A DNA stretch of 64,000 bases from Nautilus pompilius (Eukaryota; Mollusca; Cephalopoda; Nautilida; Nautilidae). Location: positions 186,001-250,000 of the forward strand of contig JACATO010002132.1 in assembly GCA_018389105.1 (NCBI GenBank), in the 5' to 3' direction. Below the pieces are notes generated by a model, which was given only the letters and a program-made list of their open reading frames with translations, had not been told where the DNA came from and searched no databases. Below, piece after piece: positions 48,884 to 62,056 of this stretch; positions within the stretch are counted from its first letter, which is position 1; each line of letters starts with the position of its first letter. Position numbers and translations under genes: made by a program.

Positions 48884-51800
48884 ATAATGAAACCCAACTA
48901 ACTTAGGAAAACATAAGTAAGCAAATTCCAACTCACAATGTAATCCTTCAACGGAAATTTTTCTAAATTGTAATTACAGGGTGATCAAAAAGTAAATATG
49001 CAGTGGAAAATTTATTATCCTTTATTTCAATATTTCAGTAATTAACTCTCACAATAAACTACGTATTACAATAAATGCTGAGAATGAGCCCCACTCACGT
49101 TTAAACATTTTTTTCACACATTTCATATTCTCAAAAACGTTTCGCAATTCTTCAGATGTTATTCCTCTAGTGAAATTGACAATGATTGCTTTAGTTCATC
49201 GATGGAATGGGGATTATTTTCAAAGACCTTCGCTTTCACTGCTCCCCACAGGTAAAAAGTCCTGGGGGGTGGTGGTGCCAGGCCAAATTCCTTTCGATAT
49301 CAGTCAATCGGCAAACACTTCTTCCAGCAGTTTCACCGACTGAGCAGATGTGTGAGCGGTGGCTCCATCCTGCTGGAAGTAGGCGGCTTCAAATTTACTG
49401 CCAGAGACTCACTGTTTCGGATAACCAGAGCTGCCACACAGATTCTTCTAAGGGGTCAAATTTGCCCCTTAGAGGCACAACCAGGAGGGAGAGGTGGTTG
49501 GGGCTGTCCACCACCAGAACCACACCAAATAAACTTGAAAATTATCCATAAAATTCCACACTAAGAGCTGATTAACAGACAGTGCTAGCCATCAGGACTT
49601 CCTTTACTTAGTATTTGATTTGGTTTTCAATAAAGGGGAGTTTTGTCAATGAATCACCTTTCCCACTGTCAGTGAGTTTCTTGGTGAATTGTGACTGCAT
49701 CCAGCCAAGGTCAAAAGGTCAAAGGCCGGGAAGAGAGTAGCAATGTAGGAAAATACAATATAGGTCTGAAGGGATGCAAAATTTCTGGCCTATAAATTAT
49801 AATGCCAATTAATAACTAGCCACCTCCCTCCGCCTGTGAAATTTCCACAGTAGTTGTGAAAGGTCTTTCAGCAGGTTGAAATTAATTATACCATACTTGA
49901 GAACTTCAATGACTCAAGAACAACTGAGTAACTTGGCAATATTAAGTATTGAAAAAGACATACTCAATACCTTAAATTCTGATAGCTTAAATTGATTCAT
50001 TTGCAGCAGCAAAAGGTTCATATATAATGTAACAATGAATACCAGAAGGCTACCTGTACAAGATCTAGTTAAGTATATGCACAGTTTTGTAAACTAATAG
50101 AATTTATTTGAAACAGGTAGTATTTCATCGATCTGTTTCGTAATACATGTACACCACAAGTGACTGCATTCTGCATGATTGAGAGATTACTCTGGCTGTG
50201 TGACTTTGAACGATGCTGGATGAAATAAATATCAAAATGGTTTACAATTTAACAAATTATGTAAGTAAACCTAGTAGGCGATACCTCATTAGTTCCAGGT
50301 TTACAGTTGTGATATTGTGAGATGTTATATTGTGACTTTAAATTAGCTCTTTATAAGGCAGTGATTAATTCTTTGTGATTGTCATTAAGTGGGTAATGAG
50401 TCAAACAATCAAAACATTTCAGAGGTGGGTGGGCACCGAAAGGGTCTTTGCCCCAGGCGCTAAGAACCCTTGCTACGCCTCTGCATGCACAGCAAAGTAA
50501 AGAGCCAAACTAACTGTCTAATTCTGAGAAACAAGCAGATTGGTTAATTAAGAAATGAAGGAGTCACCAACTGTGTTATAAACTGAAATAAGTGGTAGGG
50601 GCCACTTTCAGATCCTACTAGGCTATAAAAATTGGCAAAGAAATCCCCATTCAATAGCTAACAGATCCGGCCAAGTCAAGTACGGTTCACATTTGTATTC
50701 ATTTTAGGTTTTCTGTTGACCCATAATTTCCGGAAATGGATATCAGAGAGATTTTTCAGCAAAGGGGTAATTAGAAATGGTAGAGAAGGAAGTCGACAAG
50801 GCAAGAACTTATTGACACAGCTGAGCTATCTCTGGTCCAGATCCAACAGCAGTCACTAAACACAATCAACTCAACCATTCTGATGACATTGGACTGCAAG
50901 TTAATTCGTCAATAAACCAACAGACAGTCTCAGACGTAAATCTACCTGCAAAAAGTGAGTCGTCTCTTGAGAATTGCGACTTCAAGGGGAAGCCTCCACT
51001 GCAGCATCTTTTACAAAGTGCAGAGACTTTCGTGAAAGTGCAAGAAGTCGCATCCTTACTGCTTGGCACAGAAATGCGTAGGTGGGATGCAACTAACTTT
51101 TTGGCCATCAGGGGGAAAAAACCCAGGAACGAACAGCATGGGGGGGGGGTCAGCTGGACAGACAGATCTCTGAAGCAGAACATTGAACAAAACCAGAACG
51201 TATTATATTCAATATTGGTGACCATTCTATTTTGTTGTACACATGACATTGCTTTGTGGTCAATGAAGCAAAACTGTAAATTTTCAAAACCTGTTTAGCT
51301 TTTGTATTGAATCAGGAGATGAGACACTATGTGACCATTTGGAAAATGCTCCAGCTAATGCTCAACATACACCTGTCCACATAGAAAATGAACTAATCTG
51401 TCTTTGTGAAGAAACTATCAGGGAAGAAATGGTTTCTTTTGCATACAATTCCACTGGATTTTCAATAATTGCTGATGAAAGTGCTGACATATCAGGGTAA
51501 GAGCAATTGTCACTTAGTGCATGTTTCGTCAACATAACGAACTGAAAATGTTATCCAAGAGAAATTTCTTGGATTTTCCAGACTATATGAACTGGATGCT
51601 ACTTCCACTGCCAATACTATCCATGATCAGTGTGCATGGATTGGCTTGAATCTATAAAAAAATACATGGCCAAGGTGGATACGATGGATGCTCTATGATA
51701 GCAGAAAAGGAAAATGTGTTCAAGCTACAATAAAACATAAGTATCCAAAAGCTGTGTTTGTCCATTGTGCTGCTCATAAACTCAACCTGGTTGTGAACAA

Positions 51801-54800
51801 CTTGAATTATGCACCGCAGATACACAATACAATTGGTACAATCAAAGCTATCATGAAAATTCTCCTGAGTCCAGAGAGAAGATATCTTTTCCGAAATGTG
51901 CCACTACTATCTAAAAATGTATAGTAGAATTTTTTGATTAGTTAAGCATACTGGCTACTACAGTTTCAGGTAAAACAACGCGATGCACACCAGTTAGAAT
52001 CTTCTTCAAGCACAGAGATGTTTATTTTTTGTTTGACTGTAATTCCTAGCTATTCGGCATGCTTGAGTCTGTAACAAGCTCTCCAAGCTGTCAAATTTGT
52101 TATCATAAAAGTGTATGATCGTGTTCAGGAGCTTATAAACGTGTTTTGGGGACACTGGCAAAAAGGTTGGAGAACAATTCAGTGAACATTTTGCCAAAGT
52201 TCAACAGATGTTGAAGAAGTTGGATATCGAATTATCTGTTTCTGGACAATGCAGTCGATAGACATTTTGATCTAATGTTGGTGGAATCAATCATGGAGAA
52301 ATATTTTCGTCACACATTGTTTATACCATATTTGGACCTAACCATTTACTCACTAGAGAGACGGTTTGCTGCAAAAAAATAAACAAAATTTGTCTTTCCC
52401 TGCTTTCACTTTGTATAAATGGTGCACACTGGACGTGAAGAATTCAAAAATCAAATTGTGGGAAAAAAATGAAGTGTACAGAATTGAAAACGTGGAAACT
52501 GAAGCTGTCATCTGGTTTGAGATGTGGTTAAAAAATGGGGAAACAAAGTGTTAGTAAATTAAAACACAGACACATTGAGTTGTTAGAGTTCAATGAGTCT
52601 ATTCTCCTTTCATCAAGCAATTCATACTGCTCTGACGTTACCAGTAACAACAACTCGCACAGCAGAAAGGTCATTTGAGAAGGCTGAAAACATGGCAGAT
52701 GACTGTTTGTCTGGACTTTGTATGGTAAGTGTTCATAGAGCAAAAGTTAGAGCCAACAAGCACAAACTTACTGAAAAAGTAATATTCCTTTCCACCCCTT
52801 TAATAAACATTAACTATAACTGTTCAAGACAAGCAAGGATGTGGCAAAGTTTCGGGGTAGAAAAATAGCCAAATAATCATTGTTGTTTTAGGAAGTAATT
52901 TATCCACCTGTAAATCTCACATAGTCACTAGATTCTCTGTGGTTTGAACTCACAACAAAGCACCTGGCATAGCACAGACCAACCATAATATATATCATCA
53001 TCATCATCACCATTATTTCTATAATTATTGGTGTCATTATCAATGTTGTTTTTTTCCGTATCAGTATTGTTATCAATGCAATCGTGATTGTTACCAACAT
53101 AATTGTTATTATGTTATTCTTAGACAGGTATTACTGCAGTCTTACCATTATGATCCTTGTTATCAGTACCATTAATGCTATCTTCATTGTTTTGTCATCA
53201 CGGTAATCACAATGTCATCATTATACTCGTTCTTTGTCAAAATTTACAAAATTCTTACCAAACAATGATTAACCAAGGAAATTACAAGCAATGGCAAGAA
53301 CTAATTGCACATACATGGCACCCTGACATTTCTGCTTATAATAGTTTTCCTCCAACAGGAATTCATGGCAGGACATCAACAATGAATACATAAAACAAAC
53401 TAATCAGGTAAAAGGATTTGAAAAAAAAACACAGAATGAAATGCGGCCCTTAATTGCCAACAGAGACCTTAGCAATGTTTAAATTATGGTTTGGAATCTG
53501 ACTTCATGTCCCAGATGCAATTTTACGGAACTAACTGGTAGAATACGCAAACCTGTGCAGCCTGTAAGAAAAGGTTTTAAAGCTGTTATTAATGACAAGG
53601 ATGTCTATCGCCCACAAAACAATTCTGACATTCCAAGGAGCCAGCAATGACTAACATGTGGACAATTATCCACAAAGGTGGCCTAAAATCATAGACCAAT
53701 GTGAATTTGTAAAATATAAGATTTAACTAGAGGCCTAATATGGTGTCAAGTCAGTGCAGTGCACAGTGTGCTCACTAGTCATGGTTGTGCCTGAGAGGTC
53801 CTCAATGGGGTCCTGGCTGTTTGCAGTGTCCACTGGCATGGGCTTCTCTTGCTCTTCTTCACTGACCCCAACCCTGTGGGTTCTCCACTAGGCTGGCTGT
53901 AGTCAGGGTACTTCAGTGCAGGTTTACTGTCTTGAGAAGCACCCCCTCAACCCTTACCCACATATGGCACAGTGTTCTTGGTCCCAGCAGCATAAGCAAC
54001 TCTGAGGACAAATGGTAACAACCCGCAAAGCTAAGCACCATCTTTTTTTCTTTAGAAGAAGAAGGATTTCCTCAAAGAGATATCTGTCACAAAGCTAAAC
54101 ATACCAGACAAGATAAAAAAAAAACATAAAAATATAAAGTGAGAAAATGGTTTGACGTTAATTTTTGCCTGACCGATACAAAGCCATAAAAATGAGCTTT
54201 TCAACACACCTGGATTAACACCCCACGTTAGAATTTCTTTTTTTAGCCGATTAATGTCGATAACAGAAACTTAAGCCTGATTTAATTAAAAAATTTAGCA
54301 TCCTGTAGAGATTTGCTAACATAGAAGTTTTATATATATATATATATATATATACACAAAATATACAGTTAAAAACTTATTTTTTAAGTAAAAAAAACTT
54401 TCCTTCTTAAAATGTGAATTTTACTGCAACAAAATATTTAAAAAAAAAAGAAGTTACCACCCTTGATTTTACACCTGCAGCATGGAGATTTCAACATCCG
54501 GTCAAATGCAAGGTAACAATCAGAAAAAAATAGCAAATGCTCACATCGCTGCTGCAGACACATCACAGCATGCAGGCAGGTAATACTACGGCAGCAGCAA
54601 CAGCAGCATGCTCACATACCTTGTCCAGCTATTAGAATTCTTTACATGCTCTGTCTCCCGCAGCCGCTTCTGTCCACATCGTACGAGCAGTACCTGACAA
54701 CAACAACAAGTAGAACGATGCCACTACTTAGCAAAAGGAAATCTGCATACGGTCAAAGGGTGACGAGGACAGGTCATGCGTTGTTGCTAGGGTTAGGGTT

Positions 54801-57800
54801 AGTGAGTCGGGCCAGAGACAGGAGGCTGTGTTTATAAACACGCCAGTGAAAGGAGAGGTGTCCGTTCTGCACAGAGCGCTTTGCCCTCCAGGACTTAACT
54901 AGTTCGACCTAATAACCTCAACAAAAGAGAGTGAATTAAGAAGCAAAGTCAAAGGGAAAAAAATTCAGCTCTCGGAAGATTTTCAATTAAACTTGAATTC
55001 CCATAAATTTCTGAAAGCCGAGGTTTTAGTAACTGGATCTCCTTGTTCTTATATAATCCTTTCTTCCTCCTAAAAAACAACAAAGGCATAACTGCGGGTA
55101 TTGGTTAGCCAGGTTTCATTGGAGATAATGATACCTAAAATTACAAAAAAAAACAAAAAAAAACAACAACAACAACAAAAATAAAATGTTGAGAATCCAG
55201 ATCAGTTTTCTCCTCACTGCTTTGGAAAATCAATCAGCACCCTCCAGTAAAACAGAGTGCACGCTAATAAATCATTTCTAAAAAACTGATCTAAATGCAT
55301 TGCACATTACTGATTTCTGGTTCATTTTCATCATTCGCGATAAGTATCTGATCTTGAGTATAAATGCACACGTACAGGGCGTATATGTGTATTTGGAAAA
55401 TTCAAACAAGTTGTACTTGCCTGCTGAAGTTTGGTTCCAAATCCATGAGATCAAATAGGATATGTAATGCCATCTTCCCAGGTCAAACTCTGCTGCTTAT
55501 CAAATCTAACTGTGTTTTACTTATTGATTTTGGACGAGCGAGTTAAGCGTACATCTTACAGGTAGGCGTATAATCGTGCAAGCAATGCTTTGTGCTTGCA
55601 GAAGTGAAACGAAACTCCAGATTACAGGGTAAACCTTTAATTTTCTAATTCTATTTCACAGCTCTGCTATGTGAGACACCTCATTCGTCTAGCAATGGTG
55701 TCTTTGGATGCTGCCATACATGGTTTCGTGAAAGGTATAAATGGCTGATCTGAGTTTTTGTAAAAAAAAAAAAAACCATTCCCTTAATGCAGTACGTAGG
55801 CACGAAGTGTGTTCTTCCATGTAGACCTAGAGCTGCAAAAATCCTGGTTTAAACAGTTCCGTTAAATCCCCAACATCATAGCCAAGTATTTACTGGAGCT
55901 GCTTTATCAACCAAGTAATGTATACAGAATGCATTCCATTGAAGAGTATATCTGGCTTACTGTGATTTTCCAAGTTCCATTTTGCTTGGATTCCAAGCAA
56001 CTTGCTACTCAAGGATTTATCCAATAACAGCTAAACAAGGACGGGAAGCCCACTTTCCCAAGACTGTCAACATCAATGAAGACAACCTGAGAGGCCCATC
56101 ACTGCTGAAAGCTCTGGGTTTCACTGACACCTTTGCTACAGTATTCCAAGATTTTAAGACCATCATCTGTATAACTGAATCATCACATGTACCCTTCTCA
56201 TACAGCCTACCATAAACAATCTTGGAAGATAAAAAAGGATATTGCTATTCTATGGGTCAAACAGGTAACCCATTCCACCAAAAAACAACAACTTAATATG
56301 TAATTATCAAATGAAAAGCCATGAAATAATTAGCAATGGGTCTGTCCTTATATGATGGGTATCCAAATCAATTAAACCTGCCCCATCAACCAGAAATCTT
56401 GAAGATTTTGTCAAGTAAGTCTTATGAGTGTAAAGACTCATTGCTAAAGACATGAGCCACACCCGAAAACCTAAGTTTAAACAGCTCTTGTTTACTAAGA
56501 AGCCAAGTTTGCACATGGAAAGTAGCATCATTTCTTGGTATCTCAGCAGAATGATCCACGATAGCCATTTCATTAGCTACACATAATAAAGTTGGTATCA
56601 TCACTTCATTAAACCCGTCACACACACGATCCTGTGCTCTGACTGCTATCAGTGGAAACCAGATTTTATTTCTTTTCTCTGGCTATAATTAAGCCATTTC
56701 AATTAGTAGGAAACACTGGTCTTCTAAAAGAGTTCTTCATCCCTCCCTGAAACCGTTTATCAGTGTAAGCTAATCTGCTCACCTTTGGTAACAGCATTTC
56801 TCTGGGAACAATGTTTTATTCATGAATTGCTTCATCCAGTCTAGCATTCCGAGCAGGCTCTCCGTATTCTTGCAATTCCTTTGCTGCAAAGTCCACTGAA
56901 ACAGTTGTTTAATTTCCCACCCAAGAAGAATCTTCTGATTTATTCATCTTAGTCACTCCAAAATCCCGTGTTTCTTAAACTCTGGCTCAAACGGCCCCTT
57001 TGCTCATGGTCTCCATGCACCCTTTTCAGACCTCTCTAGTGCCATGCTGGTGTGTAGCTCAAGAAACTCGGAGTATTTATAAAGTTACTTTCTTTAAGCA
57101 ATCAGAAAAAGAAGCAAAAACTCAAAAGTTGCGACGTGATGGCAAGAAAAAGAGTGGAGTGTGATGGACTGGACTAATAATAGTAAAAGAGAGAAACAAA
57201 ACAAAGATTTTTGAGGTACGGAAGAATGCTGAAATGGGGAACAGATGGCATCACACATCTCATATGACACATAGCAATGTGAGGCAGAAATATATAAATA
57301 TTTACATGCCAATGATTATGCGTGTGTATTTTCTAATGAAACTTGGGATTGATGTAAAATGCAGAAGTCTGAGGAAAATCTTTTTGACTTGCTTCTTTCA
57401 AAGTTAATTTTTCAGAAGTTCAATAAGAAGTTTTCTGAAATTCGAATTTGCAAACCTTAGCAAACGCGTGCAGATTCAAGAATCACTAAGGCTGACAGTA
57501 AATAGAAACTATCACAAGCTTTTGCTACTTCTCATTTGTTGATAAACTAAAGGAATATTTAAAAATGATAATGGTAAATTGATACTAATGTACACAGGAC
57601 CAATACAGATATGGGGCACAATAGGATAAAAAAAAGAAGCATGAGACGCTGAAACACAAAAGCAACACAATATTCCTCCTCAAGGGCAAGAAAAAAAAGG
57701 TGGAGGCAAGGATATCATGCACATTTAATATCCAAAGAAATACAGGAGGATTATCATGCAAACTGCACTAATCTCATCTCATCGCTGTGATAAGCTAAGG

Positions 57801-60477
57801 TTGGAAAGAAGTTGTTTGTAAAATTTTCTCTTCTCCCCAACAAAGTTTCTTACTCCGTTTCTGGACTGACTCTTCCCAAACCCAACCTTTGTTACCTCTC
57901 TTGAATGTACAGCAATAATTCTCACATGATGGGAATAGCACCTCCATGCTATTACTAAAGACATTTTAATTAATGCACATGCAGATGATCATGACTGTTA
58001 GAAGCTCCAGGAAAAATGTGCAGAGAGTTGATATTGAGATGTCTCAAGGTATCCTTCCTATTGCAAGATATTTTTAAAAAGAATACAATTACAAGTAGCG
58101 CACCTGTTGCCTCCAAACATTTTTAAAATAAGCAAGTCTGAAAACACTCATCTGCTTCTTTCAAGCCTTTACATCTTAACTCAGTTTTCTTCTCTTTTTT
58201 CATTCTGGTTCTGATTTGGAATTAATCAATCAATCAATCATCCATTCACTTAATCTCTCTCTCTCTCTTTTGCACAATACACAGACAAAGATTAAAGCAT
58301 CGCACATCAAAATTATCAGATGGTACTTTACCATGAGTTATGTGCGCATTATAGGAATTATAAATTTGAATGATTAACCCTTAGTCTGGTTATTTTAAGA
58401 CTTTTTATAACTAGATGGGTGTTACCTGTCTGATCCTTATTTGGTAAAGTTTAGAAATTGTAGTTCTAATGGCATCATATTATGCACATTTAACTGACAA
58501 TGTTTGCCATGCACAAAACTGATGTAATCTCTGCATTTAAAAGATCCGTTTAATGTGTTAACATCCATGGTTAATGTTTATTTTTTTTAGGGCTTTTTGA
58601 TGTCAACTTAAGATTAACTCAGACTTTATGATTATAGACATTTAAAAAGTCCATTAATGGAACAAGTTAGTTTGATCTATTGTGCTTCCAGATATAAACT
58701 TTTTTCATTTGCCAATAATGACAGACACATAACATTTATGAAAGAAAACAGTTTTCATGACCATGGTAAAGGAGGATAAAACAGATGCTCTCAGAGACAA
58801 GAGGGTGGTCAACATCATGTCAAACAAGAGATTGGCATAGGTAACATCACATTAGATAAAAGGGTGAGATGGGCAGCACCATGATAGAGATGATGCTCAG
58901 CTTCACAATAAAACTAGAGGGTGTGATATGGTCAGTATCACGGATAAAATGGGATATCATTGCCATCATATTAGACAAGAGACAATATGTTCAGATCATG
59001 TTAAACAAGAGGGATAGTCTTAGCTTCATATAAAACAGGAGGCTTTATCAAGCAGTGATATGATCAGCATCATGACCAACTGTCTTTGATCTTCCCTATG
59101 TTTTTAAATTCTAAGGAATAATTTACAGATAAGTCAGCTTAGAGCTCAGCATCCAACCATGGATTTAACTGACTTTTAACTTCATGGATAGGTAATCTGC
59201 GGTTTAGAAATATCTCAGTTAAGAGATTAGTAAGCAATACTAGCTCAAGCTACTCTAAAAAACAATATTAGCTATTGCAATATAAATTAACTAGACTTCT
59301 GCAAATAATAATATTACACAACAAAGCTAAGCTTGTTGACGGCGATAAGAATGAAGGTTTTCAGAAACAAAAACATTTAATTCGGTGAGTAGTCAAAAAT
59401 GTCTGATATTATCAATAAATAAGACATTACAAAAGTTACATAACCCAACAAAAGCCTTACCCAATTCCTCCATATTTTACATTATCTTGGACAATTCTGA
59501 CATGGATTTGTTAAAATGAGATCCACTCCCCCCCCCCCACTGAAAGCAGATTTTGGCTGGAGATAGGGATGAGGGATTCTTGAAAAGTGCTGCAGTTCCT
59601 CTGACACTCACTGTGAAATCTTGAGCCGGTCGTCCATACCTGACATCTGCAGAGGATCTTCAAGGTGGGGTGACTGAGCACGGGTGAGTCATTCCTGCCG
59701 TAGATAATTTTTATTTCGATCTATACTCACCCTAATACCGTTTTACTGACTCTTACCAGATTCCATGGTTTCACATTCAGGAATTTCCATCAATCTGCTT
59801 GGCCAAGTAAAGTGCATCATATCCAATTGCAAGAACGGAAGAGGCCATGCCGGCATCCACAAACAGAAAATTGAACCGTTTCAAACCTATTTAATTCCCC
59901 CAACTTGGGTAGAAAGTCTGTTTTAGCAATGGCAGAGCAACAGCAGCACAACCAATCGACAAATTGATAAAGCAAGCAGTAAAGAGGATACTTTAGCAGT
60001 TCACCGTGCAATCCACCTTCCAATATTAGAAGGCGGCTTTAGATTATTGAGTTTGTTTAGTTGTGTGAGGCTCAGATATCTGGATTTCATGCGGAAGGGC
60101 TGAGCTGGTTAAGATAACAACATTGCGAGTGAAGCCAACTTGGCTCCCCAGGAAAGCACCAGAACACACCTGATGAAAGATTTACAAATGAATGGATCTA
60201 CAGTCTGAAAGCCATCAATTCACAATTGGGGGGGGGGAGAGAGAAATCCTAAAAGCTGAGTACTTGAGCAAATTTATGGTGACCTACCAAAGAATTGGAT
60301 ATCAAGAATATTCCAGTAACAACTGGCCGTGTGGCAAGGTAATAACAAAGCAATGTTTAGTGATAGCAACACGAACCACAAACTCAATTCAATTTTTCAT
60401 CAGAATGAAAGTAGAGAAACCACTACTACTTTTGGCTAAACCAAGAGATTTCTTATCTATTATCCAAAAAATGTGCT

Positions 60478-60539
<62 letters not shown>

Positions 60540-60541
60540 TG

Positions 60542-60572
<31 letters not shown>

Positions 60573-61938
60573 AGAGAGAGAGATGGAGAGAGAGAGAGAT
60601 GGAGAGAGAGAGAGAATGGAGAGAGAGAGAGAGTTACAGGCCTTACCGTTTATAATGAGATAGCATAGCTTTGGAATAACGTCACAATGACCAAGCAATC
60701 TACTGTCTAACTTAATCACATGCCATCCCTAAAGAAGCTGCAAACAAAGTTGTTATTTTTAAATATAACTGATAAAAAGTTATTTACATACATGGAAAAG
60801 TTATGAAAACTCAAACAGCATTTTAAACTTGTCCTACATCAGACTTCCCTCTTCAGCACATCTTTTTCTACAGTTTACTAGCAGTGTTATGACAGACAAA
60901 AGCCAATGTAGGAACTGGTACGTTCTGTGCAGAAGATGTGGAACAAAAGCTTGTTATCTGCTGTCCACTGTGCTTTACTCATTATTTACAAACAAAAAAT
61001 ACATCACTCGATTTTCTTTAGGCTCTTGAAGAGAATCAAGTAAAATGTGTGTCGACATGTCAACCGTTGCAAACAGGTAGATTTCCTTAAAGACAAACAG
61101 AATTTAAATAGCACCAAGGACTAACATTCCATTCCAAAATACTTCTGCTAAATACCAGAATGAATTCTGTTTGTTAATAAGAAAATGCATTGTAATTAAA
61201 TGTGGATGCAGCTTTAGTATACCTTCAACAAAAAGTGAAATGTTTTTGAGATGTTTTATTTTTCTTAAAAATTAATTTTAAAAAATTAAAGATGAAGCAG
61301 CCATTTTTGTATTTTTTTCCAAAATATTCATAAAGTGCAAAGATTTTTTTTTTTTTTAAAAAAGCAAAACCTGGCTTATTGCTGGACAATAAGGTAATAA
61401 AATACAATATGAACATCAGTTAAATAGATCAAAGCATAAAAATAGAGGGTTTTTCTATTATTTTTAAAAAGTGGGTTTCAACCCTTTAAGCAGTTATTAA
61501 CAATTTATGTATTATTATCCTGTGGATGATATTCACCTTTTATCTATGTGGCTCTTTTTTTTAAAATCAATTCATTTCATATTTTCACTGCTTTTCACTA
61601 TGGACAGATTGCAAATGAATCCCCAGATAAAAAAACTTGATGTCTTTTGAAATAAAAGGTTTGATTCTAGATTATTCACAGCATACCCTGCATCTCAAAT
61701 GCTACAATTAAAGGCTCATATCTGCTATATTTGGCCACCTAAACGATTTTTCCAGACACTAGCACCTGCAGACGAGACTGACAACCTCAGATCAAAAGAA
61801 ACATATTGCACCATAAAACAATGATCTGTTAAAGTTCTTCAGTTAATATTATAAATTATTCTCCCATTATAAAACTGAAAAAAGAGAGAGGAGAGAGATG
61901 AAGAGATGGAGAGAGAGAGAGAGAGAGAGAGATGAAGA

Positions 61939-61973
<35 letters not shown>

Positions 61974-62017
61974 AGAGATGGAGAGAGAGAGAGAGAGAAG
62001 AGAGAGAGAGATGAAGA

Positions 62018-62056
<39 letters not shown>

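Noticed and set aside
54787-54803. Telomere-like GGGTTAGGGTTAG
   Set aside because: Only about two and a half repeats; far too short for an interstitial telomere.
55982-56625. Overlapping open frames on both strands
   Set aside because: No motif or splice pattern; at most an ancient pseudogene of unknown origin.
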